From: Pleurostoma richardsiae
Taxonomy: Eukaryota > Ascomycota > Sordariomycetes > Calosphaeriales > Pleurostomataceae
NCBI GenBank assembly: GCA_030052745.1
Contig: JANBVO010000030.1
Coordinates: 1 to 64,000, forward strand
Length of the DNA: 64,000 nucleotides
Direction: 5' to 3'
The position numbers and the translations under genes were made by a program. This document shows positions 23,117 to 35,539 of this stretch, one piece after another; position 1 is the stretch's first letter, and the number at the start of each line of letters is the position of its first letter. The notes under the pieces were generated by a model that worked only from the letters and a program-made list of their open reading frames with translations, had not been told where the DNA came from and did not search any database.

Positions 23117-25648
23117 TCAGGGTTCTGTTATGTAGATCTTCTGCATTTCCGAGGCCGGCTCGTTTAAGTCGATATGGCACTTCGGCAGTACCACTCCATA
23201 ATTCTCAAACAATAAGGTATTTGCAGCGTCGTTAGGAACGATCCATCTCCTATTCTTCAAATCGCCATCCTGAGCCCGATCGAAGAAGTTTTGCGGCGCA
23301 AAGGTAATGCTGCTGACCGCTTCGGAGAACAGCGTGACGGGTATATCCTCCGCTCTAGTAAAATGATGCATGCCGAGATTGAACCACACGACGAGATCTT
23401 CTTCATCGATGTTTTCGTCGTCAAAAAACTTGAGGAAATCCTGTTGAGGCTTCCAGGGCAAGTTGGCATTGTGTACACTGTTGGCAAACGGCTCTGTATC
23501 GTGTTGATGGGTGACCGCGAAGTGTGATTTCGCGAAGGCCATATTATGCCGAGACCAGGGCGACTTCATCGTGCTAAGGTGAATGTTGGACTTTCCAGGT
23601 ATGATACGGTAACCCCGTTTCTCACCCCAAGCATTCGTAGCTTTAGAGTTGACCACGGTGTACATCACCTCGTGATTAGGGGCCCAGTTCAACTGCTGCT
23701 CTTCTTTCACGACGCTGGAATCGAGCTCAAGCTGCTCGAATGTGCCCATCTTGGCAAACCAAGGCTGGGTTTGCGGCACTGCCTTCAGCTCCGACCTTTG
23801 TAAGCTGTTGGTAGAGTTAAGAATGTCAAAATCGGCCTTGAATGTGATGACATGGTCGTGTAGTGAGCCTTGTGTTGCTTGCTGGACGCGAGGACCGAAT
23901 CTGCCCTGATCTTGGTAGTAGGGCGATGACATGAGGTAGCCTGACGCCCGCACCGAGATCTCCAGGGATCCATCCAGACCGAAGGCGTAGTTGAAGATGT
24001 AGTCGTAGTTGCCAACCGTGGCGATGAACCTGACATTCAGCTCTGCATTTTTCACGACACCGAGGTTCTCAAAGCCCCAAGCTCCAGACTCCACACTAGT
24101 ACGCTCTGCTGCACGATGTCTCGACAGGGGGTGGCCAGGGTCCTGTTCGAACAGACATATAGCACGTGGATGAACAACCGTCCGATTTCCCTCGTGAAAT
24201 GTCATATTCCAGAAGGTGCTTCCAAAGGGACAGTCGAAGCCTTCAACCAACGGGAAAACATCGCTGCCGAGACTGAAGGATGCATCATGGAATACGGTTG
24301 ATGCCGCCTTTGGTTGGAAGCCTCCATACTGAGACGCCGCTTCCTGCATTGAGAGTTCATATAAGATTCTCTCTCCACGAAAGCGGATATCGTAGAACAT
24401 AAGTCCTAAGGTCCGCGTATGAGAGATATAGAACGACCATCCCATATACTCGACATACTTCTCTTCATCATCCACTTTGTATCGCTTGCCCCCAATTTCG
24501 GTACTCTGGGGTGCTGCTCTACTCTCCAAGGGCCGCTCGCCTAGTTCAGGCTGGTATTTCACCAAAGCCCAGTCGTAGTCTTTCCTTTGTTGAAAATCTT
24601 GCTCGAGCTCACCCGCCTCGAAAGCAGCTCTTAACTCTTTTGCACTGGGAAAGAAGCGTTCCTTCGTGACAAAGCCCTTCACGGACCAAAGGCTGGTGTC
24701 AGTCCCTGTCCAATCAATCATGACATAGAAGTCAATTGGGAGCAAGTAGAGCGCCGGCCCCGGGAAGTGGAAGACAGCATTGATATGGGCTTCGGTTCCG
24801 TCTAGTGAGATAGGGGTGCCGAAGTTCATGGTAATTGTGGAGCGGTTGTCATTGAATCCGTAGTATTTCGCACCCGAAAAGACAGCGCTGGTGATATCCG
24901 CAATATCGGCCATCGTCGGTGCCAAGATATCGTCGAGGGCCAACCTCCTAGCAGCATCGACTCCTCGGGCATTATATGGCACTGCACCACCCATGCCACC
25001 GTTGTAGATATAGTCCAGCTTCTCGATCTTGGTATCCGAGTCTACCGGAAGCGGGCCGACCATGTATTCCTGGGCAACAGGTTCGGCCTTGCCGCCCTCG
25101 TATATGATGACCCTGGCGTAAGACTTTGGCTTTGGTCCACTTCCGTCCAAGAAGGAAATCACGTCGGATTTATTAAGGTGAAGCGTATCTATCCAATTTA
25201 TCTGATTGTCATTGATCTTGGCGTGTTGGGGCAAGGTGAGGTTTAAGCCCTGAGCTGGATCATGCAGCCAGTTCCAGACAGCCGCATTGTCCTCGGGGGA
25301 GATTGGGGCCCAGACATTTGGTTTTGGAGCCTTGGTAGTTAACGCAGCATCGTAGAGACTACAGGTTGAGCAGCTCTTCTGACTATCGCCGTGCAGTGCA
25401 GGCCCAGCCCGCTCAAGACGTGTGATCGAGATTGAGACGCCATAGCCGAACGACGAAAGGGCGACTTTAAAGAAGATCAAGAAGAACAAAAATACTGCAA
25501 GATTCCGTATAACCATCTTGATACGCTGTTGAGAGCCTACCACCGTACGTTTTGGTACATCAGCAACATGACAGCCGGCATTGTAGTCGGTAGGCTTCAA
25601 GCCCAGCTCTCCGTCCCCAGGAACAGAAGCATTAAAATCGGGTGCCAT
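23117..25648 (-). CDS. copper amine oxidase, membrane-anchored
   Basis: One uninterrupted frame of 843 codons plus stop from the first ATG at 25648; the frame is open further upstream but has no ATG there. A single hydrophobic helix near residues 45-70 (VIRNLAVFLFFLIFFKVAL) follows a polar N-terminus with basic residues, suggesting a type II anchor with the catalytic part in the secretory lumen or outside. Copper amine oxidase features: the catalytic Asp in FHDASFSLG (D455), the topaquinone Tyr in TVGNYDYIF (Y548), the copper-ligand pair HQH near residue 715, and the third ligand in MHHFTRAEDIP near the C-terminus. Several N-x-S/T sites fit glycosylation. The enzyme converts primary amines to aldehydes with release of NH3 and H2O2. 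It lies 403 bp from an agmatinase-like gene on the same strand, which points to guanidino-amine or polyamine catabolism. Confidence 0.95.
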   Translation of the reverse strand: MAPDFNASVPGDGELGLKPTDYNAGCHVADVPKRTVVGSQQRIKMVIRNLAVFLFFLIFFKVALSSFGYGVSISITRLERAGPALHGDSQKSCSTCSLYDAALTTKAPKPNVWAPISPEDNAAVWNWLHDPAQGLNLTLPQHAKINDNQINWIDTLHLNKSDVISFLDGSGPKPKSYARVIIYEGGKAEPVAQEYMVGPLPVDSDTKIEKLDYIYNGGMGGAVPYNARGVDAARRLALDDILAPTMADIADITSAVFSGAKYYGFNDNRSTITMNFGTPISLDGTEAHINAVFHFPGPALYLLPIDFYVMIDWTGTDTSLWSVKGFVTKERFFPSAKELRAAFEAGELEQDFQQRKDYDWALVKYQPELGERPLESRAAPQSTEIGGKRYKVDDEEKYVEYMGWSFYISHTRTLGLMFYDIRFRGERILYELSMQEAASQYGGFQPKAASTVFHDASFSLGSDVFPLVEGFDCPFGSTFWNMTFHEGNRTVVHPRAICLFEQDPGHPLSRHRAAERTSVESGAWGFENLGVVKNAELNVRFIATVGNYDYIFNYAFGLDGSLEISVRASGYLMSSPYYQDQGRFGPRVQQATQGSLHDHVITFKADFDILNSTNSLQRSELKAVPQTQPWFAKMGTFEQLELDSSVVKEEQQLNWAPNHEVMYTVVNSKATNAWGEKRGYRIIPGKSNIHLSTMKSPWSRHNMAFAKSHFAVTHQHDTEPFANSVHNANLPWKPQQDFLKFFDDENIDEEDLVVWFNLGMHHFTRAEDIPVTLFSEAVSSITFAPQNFFDRAQDGDLKNRRWIVPNDAANTLLFENYGVVLPKCHIDLNEPASEMQKIYITEP

Positions 25649-26051
25649 GGCCAATATGCTTTTTATAGGCCAGTCAGAGGTCGTGAACAGTAGTTCTAAG
25701 AGAACTTCAAGTCGGGTCAAACTTTAAGCTTGGAGGTTTCTTGTCCCGTGTACAGGACTGCGATAGCGTTCATTGCCCAACACGACCTGATATGCGGGGG
25801 AAATGATACCGGCTTCGGCGGCTTCCGTGACACATCCGAAGTTGAGACATGGCACCCCGCCGGCACAAGCATGCTTGGCCGTCTTATCATGCTCGGCTAT
25901 GAGGGGATGAATTAGGCAACTAGCTACGCGGAGGATTTTCGGACGACCGATAGCAACGCTAATGCAACGATACGTTCGGCTTCACAACGCGTGGGGTTTT
26001 CTAATCGAATGACAACAATAAACCTTATCGTTCATTGTGTAGGATAGGTAA
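25649..26051. promoter_or_regulatory. amine oxidase promoter with GATA motifs
   Basis: Upstream region of the amine oxidase gene and 3' region of the ureohydrolase. GATAA cores on the minus strand include ATGATAAG (25883-25890) and CGATAAG (26024-26030), the kind of site used by AreA/NIT2 nitrogen regulators. Such short sites are frequent by chance, so regulation by nitrogen is only an inference. Confidence 0.35.
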
Positions 26052-27329
26052 TCATTCCAACGACGCGTCGTCGCTGCGGGGGTCACCAACTGGGACAGCC
26101 ACCATCAACCCGATTAGACTCCGGGCTACTTCAGCGGCCGCCAGACACGTCGTCTCGCCGTTGTTATCGTAGGCCGGGGCCACTTCCACTACATCTGCGC
26201 CGATGACCTTCATACCTACGAGTCCGTCAAGAATGGTGAGAAGCTCGCGAGTCGTCCAGCCACCTGGCTCGGCGGTACCAGTAGCCGGCGCGTATGCCTT
26301 GTGGAATTAGGTCAGTAAGCAAGCGAGAAGAAGGAACAGAGATACTCACAGGGTCCAAAACATCAATGTCCACGGTTATGTACACTTTGCCGTCTTGGAC
26401 TCGGTTTTTCAACTTTTCAATGACCCCTTTAGTGCCAAGCTCGTCGATATCTCTGGCCGTAACAATCTCGAATCCGCATTGAACGTCGTTGTCCAGGTCG
26501 CTTCGCTGGGTGCCAAGTGGCGCACGAATTCCAGCGTGGATAGACGAGTCGTTCGATATCAGCCCTTCCTCGTGGGCGATATGAAGAAATGTCCCATGGT
26601 TGACAGATGCATAGTCGGTTACGCCACCTCCACGGACTCTGGGATTCCACGTGTCGATATGCGAATCGAAGTGAATCACATTCACTACGCCCCACCGCTC
26701 AAAAGTAGAGCGTAGAGCAGCTAAGGTGATCGTGTGGTCGCCGCCTAGCATCAGCACTCGAGGAATAGTGGCGACGGAAACATTATTTGCCAGCCTTCCA
26801 GAGACTATCTAAATAATCTTCAATAATGGGCTCCGTGACCAATATTGAGGTGACAGACCTTGTGAGCTTTGACGAGCTGTTTAAGAGCAACGGTATTGTC
26901 AACGTATGTCAGTGGCGCGTCGCCACAGTCGACAAGCTTTGCCCACTCCTCGAACCTGTTTCGTCCGGAGTAGACATTCCATGAGTGTGGCCCGCGAATT
27001 CGCCGCGAACCATCACGAATGCCGTGAGGCCCAAATCGGGCACCCGGACGATACGAAGTTGCTGTGTCGAAAGGCGCTCCTAGAATTGCGATATCGTACT
27101 TCTCAATCTCGTCGTCGGTCTTGGGCGCGAAGCACGGCACGTAGGGCAGATGGGCGAAAGACGTAAGGCCGCCGACAGCATCCGTAGTCAAGTCGACATC
27201 ATCATCCGGATTGGTCCCGAGCTGGATCGGCACTTGTCCAGGCCTCCCATGTATTGCGGCAATTGGGGGAAAGATAATCTCGCGGGCTTGGCTCACGGCC
27301 ACGAGGAGGTAGATCAAGAAGCTCGACAT
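26052..27329 (-). CDS. agmatinase-like ureohydrolase with signal peptide
   Basis: Three exons (27329-26859, 26808-26350, 26297-26052), all joined in phase 0, give 392 codons. The N-terminus MSSFLIYLLVAVSQA looks like a cleavable signal peptide. The ureohydrolase core is complete: YDIAILGAPFDTATSYRPGARFGP, MLGGDHTITL, the Mn ligands DSHIDTW and DIDVLDP, and the late block GADVVEVAPAYD. Family members split agmatine, guanidinobutyrate or related guanidino compounds to an amine (or amino acid) and urea. The preserved GxRFGP block fits agmatinase rather than arginase. Signal-peptide-bearing members are a known fungal branch, but their natural substrate is unsettled. The position between a copper amine oxidase and an MFS transporter suggests that the released amine is oxidised next. 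Confidence 0.9.
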
Positions 27330-28147
27330 CTCGGTATAGTCTCGAATACGCTAGAATTCGGTCCGTCAAGATACAAATTCAAAGCACAAGGGAGGAACCA
27401 GTTGGGACGAAGTGAAATAGCCAAGATACTCACAGCAAAATGCGATAGATGTTCCTTATCGGCTTTGGTAATAATCCTGGTGGAGGCTACGATAAACTTG
27501 CATGTCAGGTCCCCTCCGTGGGACGGCGATTGCTGATCCCAGAGCTAAAGTGTGGGTATCCAAGATTCTCAAAGCACAAAAACAACAGTTCTGCCGGAAA
27601 CGATGATAAGATTGCCGGTGAAGTCTGGCTTTCCGGGAGTTGAGACCACTTCGAACTTGATAACTAGTACGAGAAGAACACCGACTTTACCTTATCAGGT
27701 CACAATTAGCCGACGTGCGTCTTCCCCGTATTGATTGTAACTGCCGTTTTATATCTACTAGAATCTATCTCCGACAGGTTTATCATCCTCGCGGCCGTCT
27801 CTAATCTTGACCCCCTATATTCGGCCGCATTACTACTACCGGTGCGTCGACCCCAGTGTTGATTGTACCTTCCTTATTGATCTGCTGACGGAGATATCCG
27901 TATATCACCGGTTCACATCGAGAGAGGCTGGGGTGATCGGGCTCCCATCTTAATGCCTATCTCTGTGAATTCGATAGTCTTTCCGGAGGTTCAGTTAGAT
28001 AGGCAGGGTGCTTCCGATAGAGCTAGGAGAGTATCCTATATAGATACGTACAATGTCAGATCTCTAGAATGATTTGCCCCTACTCAGTGAGACGTAACAA
28101 GCACGGCACAAGGAAGTTGGTCTTGACCGACTCCCCTGAAATTTGCT
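27330..28147. promoter_or_regulatory. divergent promoter region, ureohydrolase/MFS
   Basis: Separates the divergent ureohydrolase and transporter genes, so it may regulate them together. It is rich in GATA cores on both strands, including CTTATCAG (27691-27698; CTGATAAG on the other strand). No TATA box was clear. Confidence 0.35.
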
Positions 28148-29882
28148 ATGGACGCAACCGTTATGGATGATACTTGGAGTGATCCTGAATGGCCACCGGG
28201 GACTGTGCGGCTTGAAGTTTTGAAGGCGGACCGCAGTGCCGATATCATTCTACAACCTCGTCCGACATCCAACCCAAATGATCCTCTTAACTGGCCAAAA
28301 TGGCGGAAAAATCTCAACTTCGGGCTTGCCGCCTTTTTTGCATTGATGGTGGCTGCACAGGTGTCGGCCACCACTCCGACATGGGGTCCAATGGGCACCG
28401 AACTCAACTTCAGCGACGAGGTTCTTAATGATACATACGCTATCGGATGTGCGACGCTAGCTTTGGGTGGTTTCATGCTCATGCCGTTTGCCCTCAAGTA
28501 CGGCTTGCGACCCGTCTATGTGATTAGCTGCGCTGCTCAGCTGGCCGTGATGATTTGGGCTGCCAGGACCGAGACAGCCGGAGATTGGTGGGGTGTCAAC
28601 GCTGTCCAGTGTTGGCTTGGGTCCCTGGGAGAATGTATGGTGCAGATGACTATCACCGATGTCTTCTTCGTCCATCAACGTGGCTTGATGAACTCGATCT
28701 ATGTCTGGGCTGCCAACTTTGGCGGAAGCCTTGCGCCGGTTGCGGCAGGCTTCATAACGGCCTCACAAGGTTGGCGATGGGTCTGGTGGTGGTGTGCTAT
28801 CCTGTTCGCCGTGGAAACAGTCGTGATGATCTTCGGGTTCGAAGAGTCCAAGTTCAACTGGACCGAGGTCGTTCAGGGGAGATCTCTGGACATGGAAGAT
28901 AGAGAAGCCACTGCGGGCGGAAAGGTCTATGAGAAGACCAGGCCATCGAACACGCTGAAAATTCCCGAGAGTCAAGTGGACGAATCAGTCTCAAACGGCA
29001 CTACTGTTGAGATTGATCATTCCGTCCCCCGAAAACCATACTGGCAGAGACTAGCACTTACCACCACCACGAAAGGCCCGTGGACTCTCTTTGCGAGACA
29101 TGCATATCAGCCATTTCTTATAATGTTTACTATCCCGGGAGTTGGGTACATCTGCCTGGTTTATGCCGTCCTTCTTTCCTGGGGCACGGTTATGAGTGCT
29201 GCTCAGAGCACATACATGTTGGATCCGCCGTACTCATTTGATTCGACTCAAATCGGTCTGATGAACCTCGCACCTTTCATCGGAAATACTATAGGTGCTC
29301 TTGTTGGGGGACCGATCACCGACTGGCTAGTTCTAAAGCTCGCTAAGCGAAACAACGGTATCTACGAACCGGAAATGCGACTATGGGTGCTTGTGCCCTT
29401 TATTCCCTTCCAGATAGCTGGTCCGTTTTGGTTCGGCTATGCCCTCCAGGGAGGACAGTCGTGGGTTTCCGTCGCTTTTGCACAGGCAGTCTGCAATTTC
29501 GGACAAGCGCCAATTTCAAGCGTCACATTGACATACATGTTGGATGCGTACAATGAGGTAAGAAGTCAATCCTTCATGATATTATTGACGATTTGGAATA
29601 CTAACTCAATCGTCACAGATAGTAGGTGATGCCCTTGTGGCTCTCACTTTCTCGAGGAACACTTTAAGCACCGTCTTTGTCTTCGCAATGACACCTTGGA
29701 TTGCATCCGTTGGCATGTCGAATGTCTTCAACACAATTGGTGCCATTGGTGCAGCGGTGCTGCTTTTTGCCTTTGTATTCATCTGGAAAGGGAAGCAATG
29801 GCGCCACCAGCACGCCAAACGGTACAAATACTATGCGGCGAGACAATTTGACCCCCGGCCGATCAAAGAATATGCCTCTTAA
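28148..29882 (+). CDS. MFS transporter (DHA1/Hol1-like)
   Basis: Two exons (28148-29557 and 29619-29882, join YNE-IVGDALVAL) give 558 codons. Twelve hydrophobic segments are arranged as 6+6 around a polar central loop at about residues 240-310. The opening NDPLNWPKWRKNLNFGLAAFF and the MFS-style GLRPVYVISC loop are typical of fungal DHA1 proteins related to Hol1. In yeast Hol1 has been linked to uptake of cations and polyamines; substrate transfer by homology is uncertain. The divergent ureohydrolase and the nearby amine oxidase make an amine, guanidine or polyamine substrate the best guess. Confidence 0.88.
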
Positions 29883-31952
29883 TTCTCCTCTCGGCCTTCC
29901 GACAATCTCAAGCTTTCAAGACATGTCTGTCCGCCAGGCAAAGAAGCGAATTTAAGAGGTTGCCCATCCGACAAATCACGTACGGATAGAGTCGACGGAC
30001 GCTTTCTCGGACTTCTCCGATACGCCTTTTCATATCAGTCCCTTTTTGAGCAATCGAAGTCGAGATATTGCAAAGTACATTCCTCCATACACTACCTCCT
30101 TTTCTATCAGGCAGTTACCACCCCGAGATTGGCCACATTCCGAAGGTCGCCTGAAACCTGTCTGTAGATGGCACTAGTGTGAATCCTTTCATGACATAGT
30201 CAAGCACTTGGTGTCTAGGAGTGGTATATGCGAATAGCACATTGAAACACCAAGACCAGACATCATTGCTGCGTTGCGGGTCAACGGCGCCGACGACGGA
30301 AAAGCACACGTTGGACGCTGTCAATGTCGTGGGTGATCCATTCCTCCAATCATTTCAGTTGAATCAAATGCTCCAACTGTCCAACTGATTCCAGTTGTGC
30401 ATGCATAACAAAAATGTGTGGTAGAATCGGTAGACAGACGAGTTTATTGAAACAATGAGAATGCTTGCATGGTATTGGCCACCTTTCATATAATCTTGTA
30501 GTAGGGAGTTCTCGCGAGACAAAATGCAACTTTCGAGTTGACGTATGTTAACATATTTGACCAATGACATAGATATCTTGCTTGAGAAATTTCCTACATA
30601 AATTTGGTGATATTTCAACGTCAGTCATCAAAGATAGAAGTAGCATCGGGACTACCCTGGCGCAACGAGAGTTGCTAATTGTACACTGGATAAATGGACG
30701 GCCGATGCACTCTTGACAGGAGGTACAGAAGCCCAGGGGGAGTTCGACAAAGAGAATGAGTCGTGCTGACTCCGTCTGGGATCTGAGAGTGGTTATGAGA
30801 CTGGGGTGACGAAGATGATAATAAACCATTGCGTCCGGCTCTCGGTGCCGTAGAGAATTCGAACAGCTTCCTGCGTTCGTCGCTTGGGGACATCGAAATT
30901 CGTCTCTACAGTACCCTCAGCCTCTCCTAGCCTCCGAGCTTTACGCCAATCCACGCATTGGATGTTGGAACTTGATTGCCGCAGTCTTAACAGGGCGGGC
31001 TTAACTAGGTAGCCAGTCAAACATAGAGGCTAAGCAAGAACTGTCCAAGTCGGTGAAACCTATCAAGCCTTGAGCTCTATGTGTGGTGGCAAAAGACAAG
31101 ACTGGAAGGAAATCTTCGTCTGATGGAGAATCTCGACGAGGCTGTACAAAACAAGGAAATAAACGTGACATTGCCTGGGAATAGTGACCAAATTATAGTT
31201 TCTTTGTCCGACCATTGGTAGGAACGTCGTGCTCCAAAAAGTTTCGGGAAATCATTTGACGAAGCTTCTGCTAGGACTACATTTCCTGTCCAGAAGTTCC
31301 ATACTGTGATGGGTTGCAGATTTAAAGCGACCAACTTCACTTGGCGAGGATTCCTCCAACAAGAGTCTCAATAATGCTAACTATAGTTTAAACCTTGTAA
31401 GTGATCAAGCACAACTGGATAGAATCATCAGTGAGGCCGTGCACGGAATCTGGAAAGTGAATGCTTTGCTGATGGATAGCGACTTTTCATTGAGAATTAG
31501 GTGGCAGATCGGTACTGTAGTAACCAGCCGCCTAAAGTTTCGCCTACGAATATATTTAGTATCACTACATGTACATAGTCGACGAGAATTTATGAACATA
31601 AACGGTCTTCGTGATGCCATTCGCGGCTGTTGAAGGGAGGTCGTTGAGCAAGGGCAGCAGCCACAGTGCAATTCTCCACTTATTTATGCCGCTAACACTG
31701 CCCCTGTGCCGTAGTGGGGCTCGGGGGTTACCTGCCACTATGTATTGCGTACAGCACCTTAGCCAGCGCAGATAGGTACCTACCCAGGTACTCCAAGTCG
31801 GCTTAAAGTGCCCCGCGGATCACTCTCTTATCTCCGCGCGCCGCACCTCATCGACGCGTCGATACGCCCCAACGTCGAGTGGCTCACCTTCTGTTTAGGA
31901 TCGCCGCTTCCACCTCAACCAACTTGGTGCGCGGTGAGTTACGACGCGGATC
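29883..31952. other. long intergenic region before DDB1
   Basis: About 2 kb with no gene that I can support. 30100-31650 is AT-richer and carries only short overlapping frames on the minus strand without domain signals. Near 31775 it contains a GGTACCTACC string related to the TACCTAGGTA motif. The last 150 bp, GC-rich, is the likely DDB1 promoter. Confidence 0.4.
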
Positions 31953-34900
31953 ATGGCTTATGTGGCGCCTATACATCGGGCCAGCAGCTGCCGCCTCGCA
32001 GTTCACCTGCAGCTGGAGCCAGACGAGCTCAGCTTGGTTCTTGCGTTCGTTCCGTCCGCTGCAATTCCTGCGCAGAGAGAGCTTCACGAATGCTGACAAT
32101 TCTCTAGAAAGGCGAACCGGCTAGAGCTATGGCGCCTCTCCGACGGGCACCTGACGATGGTCCACTCGAAGGTGGTCTACGGCACGATTTCCATGCTGCA
32201 GAAGTTGCGCCCGAAAGACTCGTTGACCGACCTTCTCTTCGTGGGCACCGACCGCTTTCAGTTCTTCACCCTGATGTGGGACCCCGACACGAACCAGTTC
32301 GATACCGTGCAAAGCTTTGAAGACGTCGGAGAGAAGCACATGCGAGACTCGCAGAGCCAGGACAGGTGCCTGGTCGATCCCACCGGGCGATACATGGCGA
32401 TGCATCTCTGGGAGGGCGTGCTGAACGTGCTGCGGCTGCTGACGAGGAAGAACACGGCGCTGACGCTGGAGTGGATGGACCAGGTGAGGCTCTCTGAGTT
32501 GTTCATCAAAGCCAGCACCTTTCTCCATACCGAGACCGGCCACCCCAAGATTGCCTTGCTCTACCAGAGCCGCTCCGATGTTCCGGACGCAAAGCTCGCC
32601 ACCTACCGCCTCACTTCCGACGATCGAAATGCTACGGCATCGCGATTCGACCAGCACAAGGACAGAGAAATATCGATGGACATTCCGGATCCTGGCGCTG
32701 CCATGCTGATCCCGGTGCCGAAGGTGGAAGAGGAGCACAAGCGACACAACGTGCGCAACCCCACGGCCGCCACGGCACATCTCGGCGGGCTGATTGTGGT
32801 TGGCGAAACGCGTTTGATATACATCGACGAGGTCACGCGGCAACAAGTCGAAACCATACTGAAAGAGGCCTCCATATTCGTCGCATGGGCACCATACGAC
32901 GAGAGACATTACTTTCTTGCGGACGATTACGGCAAGATGCACCTACTTACGATTCACACCGAGGGCGTCATCGTCACAGACATGGAGGTTGTACATATCG
33001 GAAGGACGTCGAGAGCAAGCTGCCTAGTATATTTAGGCAACAACATGCTCTTCGTAGGGTCACACTACGGAGATTCGCAGCTGTGGCGAGTGGATTTTGG
33101 AAATGAAGCGTCCCAGTACCTTCAGCTTGTCCAGGTTTTACCCAACATATCCCCAGTACTCGATTTCGAGGTTATGGACATGGGAAATCGCGAGGGCGAC
33201 AGCCAGTTGGGGAATGAGTATTCGTCCGGACAAGCACGGTTGGTTACGGGCAGCGGTGTCCACCGGGATGGCAGTCTCAGAAGCGTACGCAGCGGAGTTG
33301 GTCTCGAGGACATTGGCATTCTTGGCGACTTGAAGGATGTTCGCGGCTTGTTCCCAATTGGGTCGGGCTGCTCTGGAAAGGTTGACACCCTCGTTGTATC
33401 CTTCGTCACCGAGACGAGAGTCTTCAGATTTGACCCTACCGGAGATATCGAGGAGGTCGAAGATTTCAAGGGCTTTAAGTTGGGGCAGCAGACTCTCGCA
33501 GCACGGAACGTTCCGAATGCTCGTTTGCTGCAGGTCACTACAGCAGGCGTCACTCTTGTCAATGCAGAGAGTGGCGTCTTGGTGGCCAGTTGGACTCCTC
33601 CGGCGGGCAAGATCATTACGAATGCATCTGTCAATTCGCGATGGGTGCTGTTATCTGTCGATGGCAGATCCGTCGTCTCCCTCAGCATACAGAAAGACCT
33701 GGCAGTCGCAGAGCAGAAAGGCGTCGCCGAAAATGACCAGATTGCCTGCGTACATGTCTCTCCGACCTTGCTGGATGTTGGCGTGGTCGGTCTCTGGACA
33801 TCAGGCTCCATCTCTATTGTGGACATGGCAAGCCTCCAGCCCCACAGAGGGGAGCCTCTACGGAGATCAGACGATAACGCTTCGATACCACGGGATATTG
33901 TATTGGCACAGGTATTGGCCCCTTCAGTAGGTGGCCCGACCTTGTTCGTTGCCATGGAGGACGGAAATGTCGTCACCTTCAGTGTTTCCGCAACGGACTT
34001 TGCATTATCCGGGCGGAAGAGTGTCACTCTCGGTACTCGTCAAGCACGCTTCAATATTCTGCCCCGGCCCGATGGTATCTCGAACATATTTGCGACAACC
34101 GAACATCCCAGCCTGATATACAGCTCGGAAGGGAGGATAATATACTCTGCAGTCACGGCTGAGGATGCCACGTGCGTCTGCCTGTTCGATACTGAAGCCT
34201 TCCCAGGATCGATTGCGGTTGCAACAGAATCGCAGGTCAAGCTCGCACAGATAGATACTGAGCGGCGAACGCATGTGCGATCCTTGGAGATGGGCGAGAG
34301 CATACGCAGAATTGCGTACTCATCCAAGGAGCAAGTTTTTGGGCTTGGCTGCATCAAAAGGGAGGTCGTCCACGGCGAGGAGGTCATCAGCAGCTCTTTC
34401 CGGCTTGTTGATGAGATTCTCTTCGATAAGGTGGGCAAGCCGTTTCCCCTGGAAGACTCGTCCGCCACTGAGTTAGTTGAGTGCGTGATCCGAGCGACAC
34501 TGCCCGATTCGCATGGCAATCCCGTTGAGCGCTTCGTGGTAGGCACCAGCTACCTTGTGGAGCCGGGCGTCGCTTCGCACCAGGAACACTTTCGAGGGCG
34601 AATACTGGTGCTGGGCGTCGACAGCGAGAGGAGCCCCCAGCTGATAATGAGCCAAGGCTTGAAAGGCGCTTGCCGCTGCCTCGCAGTGATGGACGATATG
34701 ATCGTTGCGGCATTGGAGAAAGCGGTGATTGTGAGCAAATACGTCGAGGAGAGTTCAACGTCGGGAAAACTGGTCAGAATAGCCTCCTACCGGCCATCAA
34801 CGGTCCCCGTCGACCTTGCTGTGGAGGGTAAGATCATCGCCGTGGCGGACCTGATGAAGTCCCTGTCGCTGGTCGAGTTTGTCCCTGGGACCGACGGCGC

Positions 34901-35539
34901 GGCTCCTCTCCTGACAGAACGGGCACGACATTACCAATCAGCTTGGAGCACCGCGGTCTGTCATATTGAGGATCAGTCGTGGCTGGAAGCAGATGCACAG
35001 GGCAACTTGATGATACTGAGGCGAAACCCCACAGGTGTCACGCTGGAGGATAGACGGCGAATGGAGATCACAGGTGAATTCAACCTGGGTGAGATGGTCA
35101 ACAAGATCCAGAAGATTACAGTCGAGACAAGCCCGAATGCCATGATCCTACCCAAGGCATTCCTGGCAACGGTTAGTAACCGCCTCAACCTTTCCCCCTA
35201 CTATTCGGAACGTAGCTGTTAAGACTAACAACTTAACAGGTCGAAGGCTCAATCTACATGTTCGGGACAGTTGCCCCTCATGCGCAGGATCTTCTCATGC
35301 GTTTCCAGACGAAGCTAGCCTCCGCCATCGATGTGCCGGGCGGCATCGACTTCAAGGCCTACAGGGCTTTTAGGAACGCCGAGAGAGAAGGGGACGGACC
35401 CTTCCGGTTCTTGGACGGGGAGCTTCTCGAGAGATACCTGGATATGGATGAACAGACGCAGACGGAGGTCTGCCAGGGCCTGGGGCCGAGTGTCGAGGAT
35501 ATGCGCAACATGGTGGAGGAACTAAAGCGCATGCACTAG
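31953..35539 (+). CDS. DDB1: DNA damage-binding protein 1 (UV-DDB large subunit)
   Basis: Three exons (31953-32044, 32108-35171, 35240-35539) give 1152 codons, matching DDB1/CPSF-A proteins of about 1100-1200 residues. The first exon begins MAYVAPIHRASS as DDB1 orthologues do, and splicing yields LVLAKANRLELW. Three beta-propellers follow, without clear WD repeats, as is usual: NMLFVGSHYGDSQLWRVD in the first half, CSGKVDTLVVSFVTETRVF in the middle, and VEGSIYMFGTVAPHAQDLLM with LDGELLERYLDM at the end. DDB1 links CUL4 ubiquitin ligase to substrate receptors in nucleotide excision repair and chromatin control; in Neurospora the orthologue is needed for DNA methylation. Nuclear. Confidence 0.95.

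Noticed and set aside
30100-31700. AT-richer stretch as a degraded transposon
   Set aside because: No terminal repeats, target-site duplication or protein remnant could be recognised.
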